Source: an uncultured Alphaproteobacteria bacterium (GTDB lineage: Bacteria; Pseudomonadota; Alphaproteobacteria; Minwuiales; Minwuiaceae). From it: a stretch of 13,516 bases of DNA. Under the pieces are notes generated by a model. It searched no databases. It was not told where the DNA came from and saw nothing but the letters and a program-made list of their open reading frames with translations. The DNA is taken from NCBI GenBank assembly GCA_913064755.1, contig CAJYBQ010000038.1, positions 1 to 13,516 on the forward strand, in the 5' to 3' direction. Shown here piece after piece: positions 1 through 5,784 of this stretch (positions are counted from its first letter, which is position 1; each line of letters opens with the position of its first letter). A program made the position numbers and the translations under genes.

Positions 1-184
1 AGAGCTCCCGGGCGGGAATCGACTTCGTGGCGAGGCCGTCCCGTTCTGCCTCCTCGTAGCGGGCGACAAAGGCATCTCCCCACAGGTCGGGGAGCTCGGG
101 CACGGTCGCATCCGGCCAGCGGCCGTCTCCGGCCTGCGCGCCCGGCGCACGAGTGCTTCCCGCGCAGGCAGAATGCGTTGACAC
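1..184 (-). CDS. Partial reading frame resembling ribonucleotide reductase large subunit
   Basis: An open minus-strand frame runs off the left edge. Its codons have the G/C-rich third positions of a real gene. The translation includes PELPDLWGDAFVARYEEAE followed by IPARELW, where the last Trp is only a partial codon at base 1. This resembles the stretch in class I ribonucleotide reductase alpha chains where a W...P.L...G..F...Y..YE segment precedes a (K/P)AR.LW helix. If so, the product would help make deoxyribonucleotides in the cytoplasm. The 184 end is a possible GTG start preceded by a G-rich stretch, but the frame stays open further upstream. In the family this segment lies hundreds of residues into the protein, yet here at most a short unrelated-looking leader precedes it before the glutathione transferase gene begins on the other strand. 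It may be a 5'-truncated remnant. The family call is from memory of the motif only. Confidence 0.4.
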   Translation of the reverse strand, partial: MSTHSACAGSTRAPGAQAGDGRWPDATVPELPDLWGDAFVARYEEAERDGLATKSIPAREL

Positions 185-235
185 GTCCCCCGGCCTCGGA
201 AACGCTGCCGTCCAATCCCTGTCAGGGGCCAGGCA

Positions 236-1141
236 ATGGAGGCTCCCACGCCTGCGCCCCCAAGCAGGCCGCCTGAAGGACCGCCCCCCAAGGGGCGGAC
301 CTGGGAACAGGAGAGGGGCGGCCAGTGCGCCAGCAGCAATCGTCCGATCGCCGGCCCGACTCATGGGAAGGCCCTGCCCCAGGGCAAACACCCCTTGCAG
401 CTGTATTCCCTGGCGACGCCTAACGGCGTCAAGGTCACCGTCATGCTGGAAGAGTTGCTGGCGCTTGGCGAAAGCGGCGCGGAATACGACGCCTGGCTGA
501 TCAACATCGGTCAGGGTGAGCAGTTCGGCAGCGATTTCGTTGCCATCAACCCGAACTCCAAGATTCCGGCGCTGATGGATCACAGCACGCCCAAGCCGAC
601 CCGGCTGTTCGAATCCGGCAGCATCCTGCTGTACCTGGCCGAGAAGTTCGGTGCCTTCCTGCCGACGGATCCGGCGAAGCGGGCAGAGACCCTGAACTGG
701 CTGTTCTGGCAGATGGGCAGCGCCCCCTACCTGGGCGGCGGCTTCGGTCACTTCTACGCCTATGCGCCGTACAAGATGGAATACCCGATCAACCGTTTCG
801 CGATGGAAGTGAAGCGCCCGCTCGATGTCCTGGACCGCCACCTTGCCCACAACCAGTTCATTGCCGGGGACGACTACACCATCGCCGACATGGCGATCTG
901 GCCGTGGTACGGCGCCTTGATCAACAATGCGGTCTACGAAGCGTCCGAGTTCCTGGACACCGCGTCCTACAAGAACATGACACGCTGGACCAAGGAGATC
1001 GGTGCGCGCCCGGCGGTCAAGCGCGGCCGCATGGTCAATCGCGTCCAGGGCAATCCGGAATCGCAGCTGCGCGAACGCCACGACGCCAGCGACTTCGATA
1101 CGAAGACGCAGGACAAGATCGAGGCCGCCGGCGGAAACTGA
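236..1141 (+). CDS. yghU: YghU-like glutathione S-transferase
   Basis: This is a 301-residue cytosolic glutathione S-transferase of the YghU/YfcG (Nu-class) type. The family binds glutathione and has disulfide-bond reductase activity. The thioredoxin-like N-terminal domain shows SLATPNG (Thr61 and Asn63 in the glutathione site), NPNSKIPAL (about 106-113) and FESGSILLYLAEKFG (about 125-139). The helical C-terminal domain has NWLFWQMGSAPYLGGGFGHF and DYTIADMAIWPW. The tail RERHDASDF matches the E. coli YghU ending. The family-typical N-terminal signature is present from about residue 22 (TW, then NRPIAGPTH, then LPQGKHPLQLYS). The first 20 residues are Pro-rich and unlike the family, and are encoded across a strong hairpin at 281-298. 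ATG 236 is the only in-frame ATG ahead of the conserved region, and its ribosome site is weak (AGG at 231-233). The gene stands alone and converges on the dehydrogenase gene. Family assignment is secure; the start is less so. Confidence 0.92.
   Translation: MEAPTPAPPSRPPEGPPPKGRTWEQERGGQCASSNRPIAGPTHGKALPQGKHPLQLYSLATPNGVKVTVMLEELLALGESGAEYDAWLINIGQGEQFGSDFVAINPNSKIPALMDHSTPKPTRLFESGSILLYLAEKFGAFLPTDPAKRAETLNWLFWQMGSAPYLGGGFGHFYAYAPYKMEYPINRFAMEVKRPLDVLDRHLAHNQFIAGDDYTIADMAIWPWYGALINNAVYEASEFLDTASYKNMTRWTKEIGARPAVKRGRMVNRVQGNPESQLRERHDASDFDTKTQDKIEAAGGN
281..298. other. GC-rich 7-bp hairpin inside the GST 5' coding region
   Basis: CCGCCCC (281-287) and GGGGCGG (292-298) are perfect inverted copies around a CCAA loop. 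The hairpin lies 45 bases inside the glutathione transferase gene as called, within the stretch coding for the atypical Pro-rich N-terminus. It would form a very stable mRNA hairpin just after the start codon. It may mark a rearranged 5' end or modulate translation; neither has been shown. Confidence 0.45.
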
Positions 1142-1150
1142 CCGGTGCCG

Positions 1151-1188
1151 TTGCCGTCACCCTTGCGGCCCTGCAGGGGTGACGGCAA
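1151..1188. terminator. Bidirectional terminator-like hairpin between convergent genes
   Basis: TTGCCGTCACCC (1151-1162) and GGGTGACGGCAA (1177-1188) form a perfect 12-bp stem with a 14-base loop. It lies in the 68-base gap between the stop codons of the convergent glutathione transferase and dehydrogenase genes. An outer pair, ACCGGTG (1141-1147) and CACCGGT (1201-1207), could extend the structure. There is no T-run on either side, so it may act as a transcript end or 3' stabiliser rather than a textbook intrinsic terminator. Confidence 0.7.
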
Positions 1189-1209
1189 TGCTGCCCGGTT
1201 CACCGGTCC

Positions 1210-2163
1210 TCAGTCGCCGATGACGCGTACCGGGTTTCCATCCAGGAACCCGAGAATGTTCTCGAGCATCTGCGTGTGAAACATCTGCCAAGTGTCGTGT
1301 GACACGTATCCGACGTGCGGCGTCAGGATCACGTTCGGAGCCTTGCGGATCGGGTCGTCAGCGGGCAGGGGTTCGTGGGCATAGACATCGATCCCGGCAC
1401 CGGAAAGCGCCCCGGATTCCAGGGCGGCAATCATCGCCGGCACGTCGATGATCGGCCCCCGCGAGGTATTGATCAGCGTCGCCCCCGGTTTCATGCGGCT
1501 GATCGCGGCCGCGTCCAGCAGACCCTCCGTCCGCTCCGACAGGCGGACATGTACGGAGACGTGATCGGAAACGCCGAGCAGTTCCTCGAACGAGACCCGT
1601 TTCACCCCGACCTCCGCCGCGCGTTCGTCGGTCAGGTTGGCGCTCCAGGCGACCACGTTCATGCCGAAGGCCCGGGCGTAACCGGCAACGCGCGCGCCCA
1701 GCTTGCCGAGGCCGATCAGGCCCAGCGTGGCCCCGGCGAGACTCTGCCCGATCTCGGGCGGTTGCCAGCCACCGCTGGCCAGTGCCGCCATCTGCCGCGG
1801 CATCCGGCGGGCCAGCATCAGCAGCAGCGTGAAGGTGAGTTCCGCCGTCGGGTGACCCGGTCCCCCGGTGCCGCAGACCGTGATGCCACGGGCCCTGGCC
1901 GCGGCCATGTCGACGGCGGCGTTCCACATGCCTGTCGTCACGATCAGCCGCAGTCCCGGCAGCCGCTGCATCAGCCCGTCCGTGATCGGGGTGCGTTCGC
2001 GCATCACGCACAGGATCTCGATGTCGCCCAGGCGTGCGGCAAGCGCGTCCGGGTCCGGGATGTTCTGTGTCATCACGACCAGTTCGGCCCCCGGGGGCAA
2101 GCGGTCCCAGTCGGCATAGCTGCGTGCAAGGTCCTGGTAGTCGTCGAGAATTCCGATCTTCAT
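1210..2163 (-). CDS. D-2-hydroxyacid dehydrogenase family protein
   Basis: This 317-residue NAD(P)-dependent oxidoreductase belongs to the D-2-hydroxyacid dehydrogenase family (phosphoglycerate, glycerate and hydroxypyruvate reductase relatives), which interconverts 2-keto acids and D-2-hydroxyacids. The Rossmann nucleotide-binding motif GLIGLGKLG is at 148-156. The catalytic triad is visible as Arg235 (NTSRG), Glu264 (HEP) and His283 (TPHVGY). The length is normal and the fold appears complete. At the end of the second beta strand the sequence is VVAWSANLT, without the Asp that usually favours NAD, so NADP use is possible (inference). The ATG is preceded by AGAGGGCG about 8 bases upstream. 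It is transcribed divergently from the DUF35/thiolase pair and may share control with it. The exact substrate cannot be assigned. Confidence 0.9.
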   Translation of the reverse strand: MKIGILDDYQDLARSYADWDRLPPGAELVVMTQNIPDPDALAARLGDIEILCVMRERTPITDGLMQRLPGLRLIVTTGMWNAAVDMAAARARGITVCGTGGPGHPTAELTFTLLLMLARRMPRQMAALASGGWQPPEIGQSLAGATLGLIGLGKLGARVAGYARAFGMNVVAWSANLTDERAAEVGVKRVSFEELLGVSDHVSVHVRLSERTEGLLDAAAISRMKPGATLINTSRGPIIDVPAMIAALESGALSGAGIDVYAHEPLPADDPIRKAPNVILTPHVGYVSHDTWQMFHTQMLENILGFLDGNPVRVIGD

Positions 2164-2295
2164 GCTGGTTCGCCCTCTGCGGTCCGGCTGGTCATGGTGC
2201 CGATGACGTCAAGGGTAGCATGCACACCGCGCCGTTGCGCAGTTCGACCCCTTGCGTCAGGTTGATGCTGATGTCAGCGCCGGGGGGAGGGCAGA
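2164..2295. other. Divergent intergenic region, probable promoter zone
   Basis: These 132 bases separate the divergent dehydrogenase and DUF35 genes, so promoters for both should lie here. On the minus strand TTGACG (2207-2212) resembles a -35 box, but no convincing -10 follows at normal spacing. Two small dyads are present: TGACGTCA (2204-2211) and GCTGA-TG-TCAGC (2267-2278), the latter just upstream of the DUF35 ribosome site. Either could bind a regulator; nothing more can be claimed. Confidence 0.35.
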
Positions 2296-2673
2296 ATGAC
2301 CGAACGATCGACCGGTATCAGGCCGGAACGGGAATATCGCGAACATCTGGCAGACGGCCGCTTCATGCTGTTGCGCAGCCGGTCCAGCGGGCGCTGCATG
2401 TTCTATCCGCGTGTTGCGGAACCGGTGACCGGCAATACCGATCTCGAGTGGGTGGAGGCGTCCGGGGACGGTACTGTCTACGCCACGACAGCGGTCAATC
2501 AACGCCCGCCGACCCCGGCCTACAATGTTGCCCTGATCGACCTGGCAGAAGGGCCGCGCATGATGAGCCGCGTGGAAGGTGTCGCCGCGGAGGATGTCCG
2601 GATCGGCATGCCGGTCAAGGCCCGCATCATCGACGAGGATGGCGCACCGCTGCTCGTCTTCGATCCCGCCTGA
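2296..2673 (+). CDS. DUF35 OB-fold (acyl-CoA-associated) protein
   Basis: This 125-residue protein belongs to the DUF35 Zn-ribbon/OB-fold family, whose members are obligate partners of thiolase-superfamily enzymes acting on CoA esters. The first 25 residues form the expected N-terminal helix. A zinc-ribbon position follows (about 27-45), then the OB-fold (about 55-125) with ASGDGTVYATTAV, YNVALIDLAEGPRMMSRVEG and VRIGMPVKARI. The ribbon is degenerate: Cys34 is the only cysteine in the protein, so the usual four-Cys zinc site is absent, while the flanking FYPR and LEW elements remain. ATG 2296 has a strong G-rich ribosome site (GGGGGGAGGG) just upstream. The gene ends 18 bases before the thiolase-fold gene, which itself starts with a good ribosome site, so the two are very likely co-transcribed and form a complex. 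Confidence 0.88.
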   Translation: MTERSTGIRPEREYREHLADGRFMLLRSRSSGRCMFYPRVAEPVTGNTDLEWVEASGDGTVYATTAVNQRPPTPAYNVALIDLAEGPRMMSRVEGVAAEDVRIGMPVKARIIDEDGAPLLVFDPA

Positions 2674-2691
2674 AGCCAGGAGAACACGATC

Positions 2692-3843
2692 ATGAATGGA
2701 TTCCCGCGCGGCAAGACGGCGATCGTCGGCTCCGCAACCTACGGCATCGGCAAGAACCCGGGCCTGAGCAGCATGGATATCGCGGTCAATGCGAGTATCC
2801 GGGCCCTGTCCGCAGCCGGCATGAAACCCGGTGACGTGGATGCCTTGTTCATCTGCCTGCCCGACAATTTCCTCTCCGGCCTGACGTTCGCCGAGTACCT
2901 CGGCATCCAGCCGAAGATCACGGAGAACAACCGCACCGGCGGTTCCGCTTTCCTGACTCATCTGCAGTCTGCCTGCCTCGCCCTGGACGCGGGCCTCTGC
3001 GACGTGGCGCTGATTGCCTATGGCAGCAACCAGTTGTCGGGCGCCGGAAAGCCGGTCACGCCAACCGGGGCGGCCCCCTATGAAGGCCCCTACAAGCCAC
3101 GCCTGCCAGTCTCCGCCTATGCACTCGCTGCGTCGCGTCACATGCATGAATACGGCACGACACCGGAGCAGTTGGCAGAGGTCGCCGTGTCTGCCCGGCA
3201 GTGGGCGAACCTGAACCCAGACGCATGGATGCAGGGCGACCTGAGTGTCGACGATGTACTTGCCGCGCGGCGGGTCTCGACCCCGCTCGGTATCCGCGAC
3301 TGCTGCCTGGTGACGGATGGTGGCGCGGCGATCGTCGTGACCCGCGCCGACCGTGCAAGGGACCACGCCAGCGCGCCAGCCTATGTTCTGGGCGCGGCGG
3401 CGGCGACGTTCCACCACAACATCTCGCAGATGCCCGACCTGACGGTCACAGCGGCGTCCGAAAGCGGCCCGCAGGCGTTTGCCCAGGCCGGTGTGAAGCC
3501 GTCGGATATTGATGTCGTGGAACTGTATGACGCCTTCACCATCAACCCGATCCTGTTCATGGAAGACCTCGGGTTCTGCGCCAAGGGGGAGGGCGGGGCC
3601 TTCTTCGAGAACGGCCACACCGCACCCGGCGGTGCGCAGCCGGTGAACACCAACGGTGGTGGCCTGTCCTGTGTTCATCCGGGCATGTACGGGCTGTTCA
3701 CCCTGGTCGAAGCGACGCAGCAGGTGACGGGCGCCGCCGGTGCGCGACAGGTTGCGGGCGCGAAGCTGGCACTGGCGCATGGCAGCGGCGGCTACCTCTC
3801 CAGCCAGGCAACGGTCATCCTGGGCGCCGGGGAAACGGTCTGA
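2692..3843 (+). CDS. Thiolase-superfamily protein lacking catalytic cysteines (SCP-x/Ltp2-like)
   Basis: This 383-residue thiolase-fold protein is close to the SCP-x/lipid-transfer type often annotated as acetyl-CoA acetyltransferase. Features seen are an N-terminal IVGSATYGIGKNPGLSS, VELYDAFTINP (about 276-286), LSCVHPGMYG with His329, and a C-terminal HGSGGYLSSQATVILG. The position of the nucleophilic Cys in true thiolases reads TGGSAF (82-87), and the C-terminal Cys motif reads HGSGG (His363), so both catalytic cysteines are missing. Classical thiolysis is therefore unlikely. Known relatives with this architecture that bind a DUF35 partner include the steroid side-chain retro-aldolase Ltp2-ChsH2, so a C-C cleaving aldolase on a CoA ester is a reasonable hypothesis. 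The ATG is preceded by AGGAGA. It is the second gene of a two-gene operon with the DUF35 protein. The fold is sure; the reaction is inference. Confidence 0.87.
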   Translation: MNGFPRGKTAIVGSATYGIGKNPGLSSMDIAVNASIRALSAAGMKPGDVDALFICLPDNFLSGLTFAEYLGIQPKITENNRTGGSAFLTHLQSACLALDAGLCDVALIAYGSNQLSGAGKPVTPTGAAPYEGPYKPRLPVSAYALAASRHMHEYGTTPEQLAEVAVSARQWANLNPDAWMQGDLSVDDVLAARRVSTPLGIRDCCLVTDGGAAIVVTRADRARDHASAPAYVLGAAAATFHHNISQMPDLTVTAASESGPQAFAQAGVKPSDIDVVELYDAFTINPILFMEDLGFCAKGEGGAFFENGHTAPGGAQPVNTNGGGLSCVHPGMYGLFTLVEATQQVTGAAGARQVAGAKLALAHGSGGYLSSQATVILGAGETV

Positions 3844-4094
3844 CCCCAGGGCAGACTGTTCCAAGGGTCTCGTTTCCTTCGCCTCCGACGGGCCAAGGTC
3901 GGGCTGGGGGAGAATGGTCGTGGCGGTCTTCTTGGTGACGGTCGAGCCATACAGCTAGCGGGCATGATCTGCCTGTCGAGCGCTCGCGTGGTCACCTCTT
4001 CGGCATGGGCAGCGGGTGAATGTTGCGGCCCTTCGCCTTGCCAGTCCTTCTCCAGCCTAACGGCGAGGCGAAGCTGCAACCTGCATGAGATGAG
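3844..4094. other. Intergenic region after the thiolase operon, no gene seen
   Basis: These 251 bases lie between the stop codons of the plus-strand thiolase-fold gene and the minus-strand lipoprotein gene. A small imperfect dyad (TCTG-A-CCC / GGG-CAGA, 3839-3855) overlaps the thiolase stop codon and could end that transcript. A stronger hairpin lies at 4031-4073. Short open frames exist on both strands but have no start signals or recognisable products. The sequence may be a remnant or a boundary of the AT-rich patch that follows. Confidence 0.4.
4031..4073 (-). terminator. Terminator-like hairpin downstream of the lipoprotein gene
   Basis: CTTCGCCTTGCC (4031-4042) and GGCGAGGCGAAG (4062-4073) form a 12-bp stem with a single G/T wobble and a 19-base loop. 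It begins 21 bases beyond the lipoprotein stop codon, in the right place to end that transcript. No T-run follows. It could also serve read-through from the thiolase operon on the other strand. Confidence 0.5.
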
Positions 4095-4886
4095 TTACGG
4101 GTCTATGGGGGATTTGATCGCGCGTCTGGATTTCGTGGTCAAACTGTTGGATATGAGAAAATATCTGCGAAATACGACAATACCTTCTGGTGTCAGATAG
4201 TTTGGGGCGACAATTTCAAATTCATGCATATCAATAAAGTGTCCATCTTCATTGATGTGTCGAATATGCGATAGCATTTCCTTTGCATCTTTTTGGTCGG
4301 CGAGATACCAGTTTTTGCGTCTTTTGAGTATATAGGTGTTGCAGGATAACCTGGATGTTTCCTCATCATCTTCATGTCTGAGAGAAGATGCCGCCGAAAG
4401 TGCATATATCGTCGATTGCGGATCGGGCCTCTTGCCATTGGCATCTGAAACGGTGCGATATTCAATCTTGCAGAAGGCATGTTTGCGGCCAAGCATCTCA
4501 AGCACGTCACCAGTAAATACGGCGGCGATTTTTTCAAATTTCTTGGGATTCTTCTCACAATAAGTGCGCGTTTTGTGTTGTGAGTTGTGGCGAACATGCC
4601 GACAAACGGAACCATCAGAAACGGACCAGGTGCCAGACAGAATGTAAATGCCTCCGTTACTGGACCACCTCCGGTACTCCCCCTTGGGACCGAGGTATTC
4701 GAAGTTCATTTCATATTCTGTCTGATAGAGCGTCGTCGTGTCAGACAATATGGCGGTCGTTTGCTGATCGTTGAGACCCTGATAGGCCACTGGAACTGGC
4801 TCTTTGGCACATGCTGCGACGAGCAGCGTTGCAAGGCACAAGACGGCCAGCTTGCAGGTCTGAGTGAAAGGTATCGCGTTCGACAT
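4095..4886 (-). CDS. Putative lipoprotein of unknown function
   Basis: This is a 263-residue protein with a lipoprotein signal peptide. Lys12 is followed by a hydrophobic stretch and the lipobox LVAAC with Cys26, so the mature protein would start at Cys26 and be anchored in a membrane facing the periplasm (+2 Ala suggests outer-membrane sorting, by the E. coli rule). The mature part contains GTWSVSDGSVCR (about 80-95) and several further cysteines, then a Lys/Arg-rich C-terminal half. The G.W....G..C pattern recalls alphaproteobacterial periplasmic DUF995-type proteins, but I do not claim membership. ATG 4886 is chosen because AGGAGG lies 6 bases upstream and the lipobox follows; the frame stays open further upstream only as overlap with the crotonase gene. 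The 3' two-thirds (about 4100-4700) is visibly AT-rich compared with every neighbour, which suggests horizontal transfer. It does not appear to belong to the catabolic operon. Confidence 0.72.
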   Translation of the reverse strand: MSNAIPFTQTCKLAVLCLATLLVAACAKEPVPVAYQGLNDQQTTAILSDTTTLYQTEYEMNFEYLGPKGEYRRWSSNGGIYILSGTWSVSDGSVCRHVRHNSQHKTRTYCEKNPKKFEKIAAVFTGDVLEMLGRKHAFCKIEYRTVSDANGKRPDPQSTIYALSAASSLRHEDDEETSRLSCNTYILKRRKNWYLADQKDAKEMLSHIRHINEDGHFIDMHEFEIVAPNYLTPEGIVVFRRYFLISNSLTTKSRRAIKSPIDP

Positions 4887-4892
4887 GACTGG

Positions 4893-4898
4893 CCTCCT
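4893..4898 (-). promoter_or_regulatory. Ribosome binding site of the lipoprotein gene
   Basis: AGGAGG on the minus strand, 6 bases upstream of ATG 4886, is a perfect Shine-Dalgarno core. It decides the start against longer open-frame alternatives that would overlap the crotonase gene. Confidence 0.8.
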
Positions 4899-4907
4899 GG
4901 CACCTGA

Positions 4908-4933
4908 GCGACCCATCATTGCAGATGGATCGC
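4908..4933 (-). terminator. Terminator-like hairpin after the crotonase gene
   Basis: On the minus strand GCGATCCATC and GATGGGTCGC pair over 10 bp with one U-G wobble around the loop TGCAAT. It lies 20 bases beyond the crotonase stop codon and ends just before the lipoprotein ribosome site. This marks the probable end of the importer/ligase/crotonase operon. There is no T-run. Confidence 0.6.
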
Positions 4934-4953
4934 CCCTTGGCAGATGACTGTTC

Positions 4954-5730
4954 TCAACGTCCCTTGAAGTTGGGCACACGACGTTCGGCAGTGGCCTTGA
5001 TGCCCTCAGCGAAGTCTTCTGTGGTGCGCAGCTTGTCCTGCACGGCCAGTTCATGGTCGGTTGCGGCCTTGACGCGTTCGGACAGACCGGCGCGCATGGT
5101 GGCGCGGGTCTCCAGCACGCCAAGGGGTGAGTTCTCGGCGATCTCCGCGGCCAGAGCCATGGCGGCACCACGCAGTTCGTCCTGCGGTACCAGCACGTCG
5201 ACCAGCCCCATTTCCAGCGCTTCCTCGCCCTTGATGCGGCGCGAGGTGTAGAACATCAGGTTGGCCTTCGACGTGCCGATGACTTCCGGCAGGGTCGTCG
5301 TCAGGCCGAAACCGGGGTGGAAGCCCAGGCGGGTGAAGTTGGCGGCAAAGCGTGCTTCCGGGCAGGCAACGCGGAAATCGGGCATCATTGCCAGCCCCAG
5401 GCCACCACCGATGGCCGCGCCCTGAATGGCACCGATCACCGGCTTCGACGTGCGGAACAGCCGCACGGCCTCGCTGTACAGGTCGCCGCCCTTGCCGATG
5501 TTCTTGCTGTCGTCGCCGCTGAAGTCCGCCCCGGCGCAGAACGACTTGCCCTGGGCGCAGAGCACGATGGCGCGGCAGGCCGGATCATCCCCCAGGTCCT
5601 CGAAGGCACTGGCGATGGCGCCGATCAGGGCGAAGTTGAAGAAATTGTGTGGCGGGCGCTGGATCTCCACCATCGCCACGTTGTTCTCCAGCGTCACGCC
5701 GAGGTCTTCATAGTTGCCGTATGCGGCCAT
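4954..5730 (-). CDS. Enoyl-CoA hydratase/isomerase-family protein (crotonase fold)
   Basis: This 258-residue crotonase-fold protein would act on an acyl-CoA in the cytoplasm. The two oxyanion-hole elements are clear: SFCAGADF (about 63-70) and GAAIGGGLGLAMM (about 104-116). Aligned to rat enoyl-CoA hydratase, the first catalytic Glu (Glu144, in GGGCE) is Gly112 here, and the second (Glu164, in QPE) is Phe132 in FAANFTRLGFHPGFG. Neither acid/base is present, so simple hydration is doubtful. The intact oxyanion hole still suggests CoA-ester enolate chemistry such as isomerisation, decarboxylation, C-C or thioester cleavage. The start is ATG 5730, with a strong GGGGAGGA 6 bases upstream; an in-frame ATG at 5751 overlaps that site and is rejected. 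It lies 54 bases after the acyl-CoA ligase gene and is probably the last gene of the operon. Confidence 0.88.
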   Translation of the reverse strand: MAAYGNYEDLGVTLENNVAMVEIQRPPHNFFNFALIGAIASAFEDLGDDPACRAIVLCAQGKSFCAGADFSGDDSKNIGKGGDLYSEAVRLFRTSKPVIGAIQGAAIGGGLGLAMMPDFRVACPEARFAANFTRLGFHPGFGLTTTLPEVIGTSKANLMFYTSRRIKGEEALEMGLVDVLVPQDELRGAAMALAAEIAENSPLGVLETRATMRAGLSERVKAATDHELAVQDKLRTTEDFAEGIKATAERRVPNFKGR

Positions 5731-5736
5731 TGCGTA

Positions 5737-5744
5737 TCCTCCCC
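5737..5744 (-). promoter_or_regulatory. Ribosome binding site of the crotonase gene
   Basis: GGGGAGGA on the minus strand, 6 bases before ATG 5730. It fixes the start at 5730 and excludes the ATG at 5751. Confidence 0.8.
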
Positions 5745-5770
5745 ATTTCAACTCGATTCATCATCCGGTC

Positions 5771-5783
5771 CGGGACTGTCCCG
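5771..5783 (-). other. Small intercistronic hairpin after the ligase gene
   Basis: CGGGA and TCCCG pair around a 3-base loop, directly after the ligase stop codon (5785-5787) on the minus strand. The 5-bp stem is too weak to be a confident terminator. It may slow 3' decay or be chance. Confidence 0.25.
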
Positions 5784-5784
5784 T

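Noticed and set aside
2204..2211. Palindrome TGACGTCA in the divergent region as an operator
   Set aside because: Only 8 bp, with no extension of the symmetry and no second copy; too short to call a regulator site.
2257..3864. Long minus-strand open frame (about 535 codons) opposite the DUF35 and thiolase-fold genes
   Set aside because: Shadow frame with Arg/His-rich composition; both sense genes have good ribosome sites and conserved motifs.
3964..4200. Short plus-strand open frame of 78 codons
   Set aside because: No ribosome site and no recognisable protein, and it runs into the lipoprotein gene on the other strand.
4193..4615. Minus-strand open frame of 140 codons inside the lipoprotein gene
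   Set aside because: A different frame of the AT-rich gene. The longer frame has the signal peptide, lipobox and ribosome site; this one has none, and I found no sign of a frameshift between them.
4887..5171. N-terminal extension of the lipoprotein frame into the crotonase gene
   Set aside because: The extension overlaps coding sequence of the crotonase, is Pro/Arg-rich and would bury the signal peptide and lipobox; the AGGAGG site supports the start at 4886.
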